The notes below the pieces were generated by a model. The model was not told the origin of the DNA, made no database searches, and was given only the letters and a program-made list of their open reading frames with translations. DNA of 64,000 nt, taken from Amblyomma americanum. Taxonomy: Eukaryota > Arthropoda > Arachnida > Ixodida > Ixodidae. Position numbers and translations under genes: made by a program. The stretch's first letter is position 1. Each line of letters starts with the position of its first letter. Location: positions 138,351,621-138,415,620 of the forward strand of contig NC_135504.1 in assembly GCF_052857255.1 (NCBI RefSeq), given 5' to 3'. Below, in pieces: positions 47,791-56,730 of this stretch.

Positions 47791-48544
47791 GATTCTAATA
47801 TTTGGTAACTTAGAGAAATAAATATATAAGAAAATACTATTGGTGCAGAAAAAAAATTACGGAATTAGAGAAATGATTAGAAGATGCCCAAGAAGATGGA
47901 CACAAAACGAAGATAAGATGTAGCTACATTAAAAAAAATATTGATGGGAGTTTATTTCAGGATCACAAAATCTATGTATTAAGACTTTTTTTTGCACACA
48001 GGGTGCAGAACAGTAAAACACTGGCTGGCTGCATCTGTTTAGAAGACCATTCCTCTTCAATTCTTCCTATTTTGGCAGCAAAGCATAAAAAGCTGACTGC
48101 TGAAATTTATTTCAAGCTGAATGCCACATACAAAATGACAAGGCTGTAATGTTAATGATTCGAAAGGAAACCTTAAACAAGGTGCTCTGAACCCTGGCAC
48201 TGGTAAAACACCAACAGATGTTGAAAAAAATGCTTTCAATAAAAAAAGCGGCCAGAATATTTTTCCTCCTGAATGTATTCAAATCAAAGCTGGCTGAGCG
48301 AACATCAGTTTCCTTTAGGTATAGCTTGCTACACATATCCTGAGCCTCTGGTGCATTCACTGTACAGTACCTGCTGACTCTTGCACAGATACGAAAGCCA
48401 CATTAGATTCTGGGTACTGTGCACTGCCCACTATGGTGCCTAACACTCCTTCTCTTCTACGAGAGGCACCTCTTTTGGTGCATCCACCCATCGAGGTTCC
48501 AGTTACGAAAAATGTCCGATTTGATTACGAGTTATGTATAACAG

Positions 48545-48655
48545 ATATTATAGAGAGAGACGGGCTAGTTTGTGACTATTTGTAGAATGCATCTTTATAC
48601 CGCGCAAAAAAGACAAGGGAGGAGGAAGAAACGAACAGGACAGAGCGCGTTAAAT
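48545..48655 (-). mobile_element. Solo terminal repeat of a Penelope-like element (candidate)
   Basis: This block is absent from the equivalent place in copy 1 (near 33870). On the minus strand it reads a C/T-rich repeat (tgttcgtttcttcctcctcc) ending in a tail with acaaactagcccgtc, resembling the tail caccaactagctcaac of the Penelope element at 51456-53054. Flanks gttatgtataa and gttaaatgaataa may be an eroded target duplication. Confidence 0.45.
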
Positions 48656-48857
48656 GAATAAACTAAGTGAATAACCTTAACCAGTTGACTGGTTCTAAAC
48701 AGGCAGATCACTTGCAAGAGCCGCTTCTCACAGCGAGATAACAATAACGGATTCAGGGTACTGTAGTGCAGGGCTCCAAGATAATTTAGACCAAGTGGGG
48801 CTCTTAAGCTTCGCTGACATTGTATGGCAGACCGGCGCCTTTTCCAAAGTAGCAATG

Positions 48858-49418
48858 TTTACACTTAAACGTTACAGACATAAAGAAACAAGTCGGACTA
48901 GAACCGCTACACATAAGACGCCAAAAGCAGCGCCTGAAATTACTACATGCAATTACAGTAACTCAACAGGCATTGACTAGCTTACATACCTCAAACCACC
49001 CCATTATGTTTCAAACAGAAGAGACCACAGTTTCAAAATACGCGAAATTACCTGCAAAACAAACTACATCAAGTATTCCTTTTTTTCCTGTAGTATTTCT
49101 GAATGGAATAAGTTGCCGGTTGACGTCGTGGGTGCTCCCCGACGTGTTTTTTTAAGTACAATCAGTGATTTGTAATCGCACTGTTCTTTTAAGCCATTTA
49201 CTGTACGCTTTGTCCTAAAGCGCATGCATGCATGTTTTGTTTTTTTTTTTGTTTTTGTCTTTTTCTGTTGTACTGATCTTGATGCATTGCTCCTTTTTCA
49301 CCGCTGCCTTTTGGGGTTATTTTGTTCATGTACTCGTCACTTTATGCTGTGCCCACTCCCCTGCTAAAATGCTTCAGCGGTGCAGGGTGTACTCTAAATA
49401 AATAAATAAATAAATAAC
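48858..49418 (+). mobile_element. 5'-truncated CR1/L2-like LINE 3' end
   Basis: Translation gives the C-terminal region of a LINE ORF2 with family hallmarks (LEPLHIRRQKQRLKLLH, then YVSNRRDHSFKIREITCK, then ISEWNKLPVDVVGAP after a frame change at a T run near 49085). It ends with four AAAT repeats (taaataaataaataaataa at 49397-49415). The counterpart sequence in copy 1 (near 33665-33690) is uninterrupted. Confidence 0.8.
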
Positions 49419-50390
49419 ACACAACTCTCATGATACCTCCCAACATGTATGCAACAAAGTATTGCAACCGCTTCGAGCAATCTCTACAGACCTCACTGGG
49501 CCGTCCCTGCTAAGTGCGAAAAAAGTGGCTTAGATATGCTTTGTAATATTCAATGCCACAAACCATTTTTACTAAGCTTGCAGCAAAACTAGCCAAAGAG
49601 AGCTCTAGCACACCTATGCTTGAGTAAAAAGTAGCCAAAATGCTTTTACATGTAAACTAAAGTAGACGAAGTTAGAACGTGATTTAGAAAACTGTATGAA
49701 TAGCAGCTAGACAAGAGAGCAGAGAAGGTAAATGAAGAGGGACTCATTATGGGCTACATGATTGATTCTAAAAGTCACTTTTTTCATGTCATCTGTCAGC
49801 TAAACAATAGGCCAGCTAGCATTCAATTCAAGCTTATTTTTATGCAAAATGCTTTCAGTGATGGCGACAAATTATAACATACAAATTTTCGTCTTTAAGT
49901 AGAGACAACCAGAGGATTCATGGACGATGGCAAATGTGGCGGCACCCACAAATGCCTCTACTGAATCAACATCACTTAGGCAGCAGCACTTAAAATCCAA
50001 GCATCAGGGCAAATGACTGCTTAGTACCATCAATCTTCTGCTTCTATGGTGTGAGAAGTATTCACTGAAAGTTGTTCATTATGGATAATTTCACTGATCA
50101 TGCACTGCCGCACTGCACATAGAGCCGAAGCCTTTAAGCTGCTTTTATCCTCACACGAGCTAACTGCACCCATTAATTAACGTCCTGTAAATAAACTTGC
50201 ACATGAAGGCAATATCTACAATTATTTGTTAATGTCTAGTATGTTTGTCATTACCCTTTGTTTGGCGCTTTTATATAATAAATCACTAACTAACCTGAGC
50301 CGCAATTCTCACGTACACTGATGGAGAGAGTATATGCCTCTGAGATTATTCCAGCTAAAGGTAGCAATTACCTCTCAGTGCATCCATTTT

Positions 50391-50742
50391 TCACTTCTGT
50401 GAATTAGGAAACATCACTCCAACGCACAAAAACACACGAACGGAGAGAATAGACACCACGGACACCGGACATATTTTTTGTGCGCTGGAATGATCTCTCA
50501 TAATTCTGCCCAGAAACAACTGTCCCAGCAATCTATGCTTAGCCTTGTAAGGAACCTTTTCCTCGCCTTCCGCTGTCACCTCCGGAGCACTTGCCACTGG
50601 AACTGCATTGTACAACTGCTTCTGTTGACCAGATGATAGTGGCAGTCCTCTTGTGAAATACTGCATCCTTTGGGATTCTCTTCATGGTGTCATACATCGC
50701 CTTCTCCACCTCGAATTCAGATACACCTAAAGGAAAAAGAAC
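50391..50742 (-). CDS. Exon-like frame in 6.3-kb unit, copy 2 (unknown product)
   Basis: Counterpart of 32354-32640. Here the preceding minus-strand sequence, ttctttttcctttag, is a textbook splice acceptor directly before codons reading VSEFEVEKAMYDTMKRIPKD. The second frame (LYNAVPVASAPEVTAEGEEK, then LLGQLFLGRIMRDHSSAQK) stays open to 50391. The product is not recognised. The change of frame midway means that either this copy has an indel or only part of it is coding. Confidence 0.35.
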
Positions 50743-50857
50743 ACGCGTATAAAAATTATTTGCCATATTCGCAGCCAGGAATATAATATTAATTGTATTT
50801 GTACACTTCACAGCGACAGTATGCTTTAACGCCTGTTGAAGCAAGAAAGTAAGACAT

Positions 50858-51094
50858 TGGTTTGGTTTATGAGGGTTAACGTCCCAAAGCGACTAAGGCG
50901 ATCAGAGACGCCGGAGTGAAGGCCTCCGGAAGTTTCGACCACATGGGGTTCTTTAACGTGCACTAACATCGCACAGTACACGGGCCTCTATATTTTCGAC
51001 TCCACCGAAATTCGACCGCTGCGGCCGGGCTCGAACTCGCGTCCTTCGAATCAGCAGCCGAACGCCATAACCGGTGAGCCACCACGGCGGCTCA
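50858..51094 (-). mobile_element. tRNA-headed SINE (short family), minus strand
   Basis: ggtttggtttatgagggtta at the 3' end and agccgccgtggtggctcacc as the minus-strand head; ctttaacgtgcactaacatc and gtacacgggcctct in the body match 12888-13120 and 57921-58162. It lies just outside the detectable end of the 6.3-kb unit copy 2. Confidence 0.82.
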
Positions 51095-51443
51095 AATTAA
51101 GAAATCATTTCCTTTATTACCAACATAAGACTTACACCTTGACGTTGATGGTGCCATGCAATAGGGGTGAGTTCTGATAGCAGTATGAAGTACAAAAGGC
51201 AACTGCTTGTTTTGCCTTTTAGAATTTGCAACTTTAGCTGCACAATTACTGAACAAAATTGACTTTATCTTTGGAAATCGCAGATCAGTATGTGTGGCAG
51301 CAAATACTGAAAATAAAACTAGTAGGAGCACTGCCAGTATTTAAATCAACACGCAGTGACTGCTAAGAGCAATTTTCTTATTACAGGTCTTGCCCATGCC
51401 CCTTTCAAGCAAGGCACTAATGCCGGTTGACCTGCAGTAAAGC
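51095..51443. other. No gene recognised
   Basis: Flank between a SINE and the Penelope element; no frame or repeat recognised. Confidence 0.4.
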
Positions 51444-51455
51444 TTATGTGTCCTC

Positions 51456-51528
51456 GAATAAATGGCAGCGGAAAGTAAACGAAGACATCGAAGAAACACA
51501 CAAACGAGGACGATGCTGCACTGACAAC
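51456..51528 (+). repeat. Left Penelope terminal repeat (inverted partner 52947-53021)
   Basis: gaataaatggcagcggaaag through gctgcactgacaac is the reverse complement of 52947-53021 with essentially no mismatches seen, indicating a young insertion. Confidence 0.88.
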
Positions 51529-51545
51529 TAATCTCGGAGATAAAG

Positions 51546-52883
51546 AGTAACAACTGGAACATCTCTTATGGATTTTCACTCGACATTGAAGATATGTACT
51601 ATTCCATCCCACATGATGAATTGATGAGCGTTCTACGAGACACTATAGAAAAGCAGGGAGCTGTGTCGTTTCAGAACGCCGCAGGAGTTTCAGTGGACTC
51701 CTTCCTGGAGCTGTTGGGAGCCTACCTTATGTCTACCATCGCTTCCCATGAAGACACCCTGTACATTCAGAAGAGTGGAGTGTGCATCGGGTCCAGAGTC
51801 GCTCCAGCCCTGAGTGATCTATACCTCGCGGCCTGCGACAAAAGAATACAAGAAGCAACCAAGGACAGACGCATCGTGAGGATCGTCCGGTACGTCGACG
51901 ACTACTTGGTTCTATGCGAGCAGAAAGAAGAGGACACGGACACCCTAAAAGACAACACACTGACCACCTTTCAGAATAGCTGTCCAGGGCTCAAGTTCAC
52001 ATGGGAGCTTCCAGAGCACGGCGTCCTACGCTTCTTAGACATCCGCCTTGAGTTCTCGCCGGGGCACCTATGTTGCACATACCAGCCTCGAGCAAAGAAG
52101 CAGTTTCTTCCTTTCAGCTCTAACCACTCTAAGACGGTCAAAAGAGGAATTGTGAGGGCAGCATTGCAATCTGCTCTAAAGAAGTCGTGTCCACACCAGA
52201 TGATCCAGAGCCTTCAGAGGCAAGTTGCTAGGCTTCAGGAAGCCGGATATCCTTTGGCGTTGCTCTGCAGCATAGCAGAAGACCTCGTGCTGCCGAAGAA
52301 GCTTGGAAGGGAAAAAGAAAGTGCCCCTGAAGCATCGACTCAAAGAAAGAAGTTTTCCGTTATTCCCTACGTTCATGGGCTGACCCACAATCTCAAAAAG
52401 ATCGGGAAGAAGCACAACATCAAGATCATTCCCACGGCGCCAAACAAGGCGAAAAGCATGTGTGCGCGAGTGAATGGGCAGAAAAACAAATCCGATTGCC
52501 AAATCGGACACAGAACGAGGTATTCTCAGTGCTTTCAGGGCATTGTTTATCGTATCCCTCTATTCTGCGGGAAGCATTACATAGGCCAAACCGGGAGATG
52601 CGTCAACGACAGAGCAAGAGAGCACGCAACAGCCATAGCAGGCAAGTCTGGCACCAACCTTGCGATACACTGCAGAGATTGCGAAACTTGCAAAAAACAA
52701 ACAAGCCCTGCTGACCTTCACCACGTGCAGGTAGTGAAAAAGAGCAAAGACAAGCTGACAAGAGAAATCCTGGAAGCCTGGGCCATCCGTGAATCCGGAA
52801 AGCAATGCGTCAGCACGCCATCGGTTGGCCTATCGAAAAAAGAAGTGAGATATCTGTGCCGGGATGCAAGCAGGAATCGATAG
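51546..52883 (+). CDS. Penelope-like RT with C-terminal GIY-YIG endonuclease (N-terminus missing)
   Basis: Open from about 51525; the first ATG is at 51594, but the preceding codons SYGFSLDIED belong to RT motif A, so the start is a truncation point and not a true initiator. Numbering from that ATG: RT motif B-like GVCIGSRVAPALSDLYLA (62-79), catalytic YVDD (100-103), then TWELPEHGVLRFLDI (136-150); linker with Cys-rich MCARVNGQKNKSDC (289-302); GIY-YIG motifs VYR (318-320) and YIG (329-331), the RAREH element (340-344), and a Glu in REILEAW (390-396) as likely catalytic residue. The enzyme would nick target DNA and prime reverse transcription. The missing N-terminus makes this copy unlikely to move by itself. 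Confidence 0.92.
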   Translation, partial: SNNWNISYGFSLDIEDMYYSIPHDELMSVLRDTIEKQGAVSFQNAAGVSVDSFLELLGAYLMSTIASHEDTLYIQKSGVCIGSRVAPALSDLYLAACDKRIQEATKDRRIVRIVRYVDDYLVLCEQKEEDTDTLKDNTLTTFQNSCPGLKFTWELPEHGVLRFLDIRLEFSPGHLCCTYQPRAKKQFLPFSSNHSKTVKRGIVRAALQSALKKSCPHQMIQSLQRQVARLQEAGYPLALLCSIAEDLVLPKKLGREKESAPEASTQRKKFSVIPYVHGLTHNLKKIGKKHNIKIIPTAPNKAKSMCARVNGQKNKSDCQIGHRTRYSQCFQGIVYRIPLFCGKHYIGQTGRCVNDRAREHATAIAGKSGTNLAIHCRDCETCKKQTSPADLHHVQVVKKSKDKLTREILEAWAIRESGKQCVSTPSVGLSKKEVRYLCRDASRNR

Positions 52884-53066
52884 GATATCATTCGAAGCAC
52901 TGGCTGGTCTCTAAGTATAAATATGCGGCCTTTCCAATAAACGTTCAGTTGTCAGTGCAGCATCGTCCTCGTTTGTGTGTTTCTTCGATGTCTTCGTTTA
53001 CTTTCCGCTGCCATTTATTCGATCATGCACCAACTAGCTCAACAATCCACCTTATTATGTGTCCTC

Positions 53067-54340
53067 AACATGCTGCCTAGTTAGCAAATTTCTTATAGTC
53101 AAAATTGAACGAAACATTACTTAACATTTTTTGAGCTAGAAGCGCATGAGCTATTTATATTGTCCAAGGCAAACGACTTAGTGCCTTAGAATTGTGTTCA
53201 ACGAGGGACCCACACGCAGAGACGCTGTACTTGCCACTGTTTCAGTATACAAAGTAATACAGGAGTGCATGGCCTATGGTTTTCATGCTAAGAAATCCAA
53301 AATATAAATAGAGACAAAATTGCAGTGCAAAAAAAATTAGAGACAAGCTCCGTGATTACACCTTATGTGACACTAGAGAGTACATGTTCATAAAGCAGTA
53401 GTAAAATGGTCCTTTTGAAATTTTGCACAATCATCAAATTGTCATGAGCATAGTCAGTATGCCTTTTCTTCACAAAAAAGGTTTCCAGCGGCTCCAGTGC
53501 ACTTTAGTTTCTTTTTATTACAGCGCCTTTAAAAAACAGAAATTGGTCAAGGACCACAAAATGGTAATATGTGTGCATCATCACTTTCATTTCCATGCTT
53601 CATTACTTATTAACACAACGTCCCATATGACCCACATGATTTGCTGCAGGAGCAGAATTCCGGTGTGCAGCATTCACATTCAATGAAGGACCTGGCTGAC
53701 TTTCTGAAGTGTTATACTCATTTTTACAATGAAAGTGGCGTTGAGCGAGTTTGACAGCAAGCAAAAACATAATCTGAACCTAATAGCTTAAGAAAATTTT
53801 CAAGTGGTCCGTAACATTATGGTTGTAAAAAGACAACTTCAGGTGTCAATACTCATCAAAGTTGCCTTCAGATCTCAGTTTTCGTGTGCTCATAAAGTGA
53901 GGGTGGGTTGCTTAGTTATAATGACCAATTGTCATGGCTGGTACATTGTGCTACCTACTTCAATGATGAAGGCTGTGACAAACAATCCTCCAACGTCTGA
54001 CATCTGGCATAAAGGCTGAAAAGCAAAAGCAAATGAAGGACCACTGAGACCTGAAATTATTCCCTACATGCACAGTTATGCATATCTTAAAGAAAGCTGA
54101 CAAACGGCGCGAAGTTATACTAGTATTTTGGCCCCAGATGCTCTCATTTGAGCCTCAGTATCCTAACTAAAGCAACAAAAAAGACATGACTGCTGAAGAA
54201 GGCATAATAAGCTCCCATAAACGCTCATCAGCAGTGCGAAAAACAAATTATAACAACTCATAATATTACACAAGTCAGCCAACGAGGCCACTGTGTCAGT
54301 CACCAATTATGAGACCATGTACAAACTTTACGCTGTAAAT
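53067..54340. other. No gene recognised
   Basis: AT-rich sequence; no repeat family or coding frame supported. Confidence 0.4.
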
Positions 54341-54356
54341 GCACAAACTCTACATG

Positions 54357-54462
54357 AGACCCACAATAGCCAAACGGGCGACTTGGATGGTACATATTGG
54401 TGGCAAACAGCGCAACGACGCGGACAGAGTGGAAGAAAATACAGGACAAGCGCTGTATGAGA
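54357..54462 (-). mobile_element. Possible solo Penelope terminal repeat
   Basis: Minus strand: gcgcttgtcctgtattttct, then ctctgtccgcgtcgttgcgc, then a tail tgtaccatccaagtcgcccg, the same layout as the tails at 53022 and 63712. No partner repeat or target duplication was established. Confidence 0.35.
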
Positions 54463-54936
54463 GCTACATGAGAGCAAAGCATGTCCTGCACTTGTGAAAC
54501 AAATTTGTGTTAATGTAAGATTCTTGGCCACAGTAGGCATGCTAAAAAGGAAGAGGGTACCTAAATGATGCTGCACAATATAGAATTGAGCCTTTCAGTA
54601 AACCATATTTTGTCTAGTACCATGAGCAGCGTCAGAGGAGAAGGGAAAAATAAAAGGAAAGCTGCCAGCTACCATGTGGCCTCCCACAAAAGAAAAACAC
54701 TGAACAGAAGTGATGCAAAAACAAAAACGAAGTAATGCACTACATGATGACACAACACAAAACAACACAGAAAAACAGGGCACAACCAATGAATGAAAAG
54801 AAAACAACATAAAGAAGGCAAGCAGTAGTAAACACTGCTACCTCTGCAAATTGAGAACAGAGAAATGTACCCAAAAAATTAGTTTCAAGGATTATAAACA
54901 CGTAATTTTGGTCACATTATTATAAATGCTGCAGTA
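54463..54936. other. No gene recognised
   Basis: A-rich plus strand; nothing recognised. Confidence 0.4.
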
Positions 54937-55425
54937 GACATTATAATACATGAATCCCCAAGCAGTATTTGCCTACCATTAAATAATTTATAATACCACT
55001 TCCTTTCCTCATGTTGTTTAGGCTTGATCAGCCGAATGATGGCTGCGATGCGTAGTTAGCCTTTAGGTTTGCTGAGGAGTGAAAAATTCTACAATATTAA
55101 CGTCGATATGCAGTTTTATTTAACTACAACACCTAAAAAAGCCTCTTTCAAAAGCTGAAATCACAACAAATGCCATGTCAGCAGTCATATTACCAGTTTT
55201 CTTGCTTTTGACATGACCTGAAAACCAACTATGCGTCGCAGCCATCGTTCGCTTGATAAAACTGAAACCACAAGGAGAAAGACAATTATAAATTAATTAC
55301 CAGTCAAAGAGCAAATATCACGGGGTGTTCCGTGTACACTATTGTCTAAGGCATCATTTGAAAGAAGACGCAAGCAAACCTCCGGTGTCCATAGTATAAG
55401 CAGTTTCTTTCAAGCTTTGTTTTAC
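54937..55425. mobile_element. TTAA MITE family 2, diverged
   Basis: Left part cagtagacattataataca, cagtatttgcctacc; right part (inverted) tatggacaccggaggtttgc; inner inverted blocks around cttgatcagccgaatgatgg and cgttcgcttgataaaactga match 30060-30330. Ends are eroded, so limits are approximate. Confidence 0.5.
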
Positions 55426-55839
55426 TATGATATCAGGTAGCATGCCGAAAGGCCGAGTCAAACAGGTCACTTCTAGCATCTAATTTCTTGTAAGTGTATT
55501 AGAGCAACTATATTCTCTGAACTTGCACAGTGTCATCACCAGGCGAGCGAAATCACCGTAACAAAAGGAGCCGCCTACAGCAGTACATTGAAGAGCTGGT
55601 ACGGAAAAGAGAAACTGCGTTACAAATAGTACACGCACACGTACTATACAACATGGCTGTAGTTAAACACTATGAACGCCTTTTTTTATCACATTGAAGA
55701 TTTGCTAATGTGACAAAAACACGTAAAAAGAAGTCAACATTTGCATAATGAAAAGGAAATTTACAATTATCACTGTATACTTAACAATCCCAACAGAAAA
55801 CAAAATTGCCCGCAAATCTCGTTTCAATGCTTTTCTTGG

Positions 55840-56315
55840 TATGCAGAAATTCAAGATTGAACCACACTTATTTAACATGTCTATTACCTGACATTCCAGA
55901 TCCTGTTTTCTATATTTTTTTCTGACATTTTATTTCTTCGTTTGGGTTACAGATATTATATTGCGCAGACAGGTGTATAAATACTGTGGAGTTTTTTATA
56001 TATTCTCTGTGCCAGTATCCATAAATAGACTGTATTTGCTGGTAAAGCATCAAATTTCGGAAAAAGTGGTCTCGTTTACAACACTCTAATACAGCCGGTG
56101 TGGTTCACAAAAATCCTGAGGACACGTTTTTGCAGCAGTAGTAACCTATCATAGTTCTGTTTAGTTGTTCCCCAGACCATATACCATACAAAAGTTAAGA
56201 ATAGAACAGGAAGTAATATAGTGATTGCTTTAGACAATGTGGTAGAAGAGAAGCTATTTTTCTAATAACTCAGCTGTCACGTTTCACGCTGTTACATAGT
56301 TTCTTCAAAATGCTT
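55840..56315 (-). mobile_element. Decayed LINE ORF2 C-terminal fragment
   Basis: Minus-strand frames pieced across indels give YMVWGTTKQNYDRLLLLQKR and VLRIFVNHTG, a hallmark of the region after RT in CR1/L2-type LINEs, followed by broken sequence to about 55840. Short and heavily damaged. Confidence 0.5.
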
Positions 56316-56537
56316 GGTCTACAAAGACCATGAAAAATGCCTTCATGAAAGCATGCTCATTCTAGGTAATCCCGGGGGAGCCTCATGCAAGACTGACTGT
56401 TGAACTCCGCACGGAGCAACAAAACGACTGCACCAGGTGATGCAGCCAAGATCCGTCGACACTTCGTGATATCTGGCAAAGTATGGTGCAAGTTCTTCGC
56501 GTAGGTTTGAGGGCCAGCCGTTACGCGTGTAAAACAA

Positions 56538-56726
56538 CATCATCATCAGCCTTACTACACCCACTGCAGGGCAATGGGCTCTCCCATGCCTCTCTAACCC
56601 TGTCCTTTGCCAGCTGTATCCTTCCTTTGCCTGCAAACTTCTTAATCTCATCCGCCCACCTAACCTTCTGCCGCCCCCTATTAAGCTTACTTTCTCTTAC
56701 CCTTGCCCTTAAAGGGGCCATTACCC
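56538..56726 (-). mobile_element. RTE-type LINE, 3' segment (split by TTAA element)
   Basis: Minus-strand frame SKLNRGRQKVRWADEIKKFA followed by GRIQLAKDRVREAW is the C-terminus of an RTE ORF; the catcatcatcag run at 56540 is the 3' tail. The remainder of the same copy resumes at 59322. Confidence 0.82.
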
Positions 56727-56730
56727 TTAA

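Larger units (their letters stand above)
46741..50850 (-). mobile_element. 6.3-kb unit, copy 2, second part
   Basis: Reverse complement of 32250-35314: 46745-47040 pairs with 35000-35310, 47160-47416 with 34650-34950, 48060-48330 with 34140-34330, 49490-49760 with 33340-33600, and 50540-50850 with 32250-32560. It is longer than its partner because of a SINE (47479-47790), a solo Penelope repeat (48545-48655) and a truncated LINE (48858-49418), all absent from copy 1. Homology ends near 50850, beside another SINE, so the outer terminus of copy 2 is lost or masked. Confidence 0.8.
51456..53054 (+). mobile_element. Penelope-like retroelement (RT + GIY-YIG), 5'-truncated
   Basis: A 1.6-kb element with one open frame for RT fused to a GIY-YIG endonuclease. 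It is bounded by inverted terminal repeats of about 74 bases (51456-51528 and 52947-53021) and a short tail (atcatgcaccaactagctca). A 12-bp target duplication TTATGTGTCCTC lies at 51444-51455 and 53055-53066. Inverted or tandem pseudo-LTRs and 5' truncation are normal for Penelope-like elements. Clear boundaries and an undamaged frame suggest a recent insertion. Confidence 0.9.

Noticed and set aside
28942..50850. Inverted arrangement as a pure assembly artefact
   Set aside because: The arms are clearly diverged and carry different insertions with clean target duplications, which a mis-joined duplicate read would not show. Mis-joining of two real loci is still not fully excluded.
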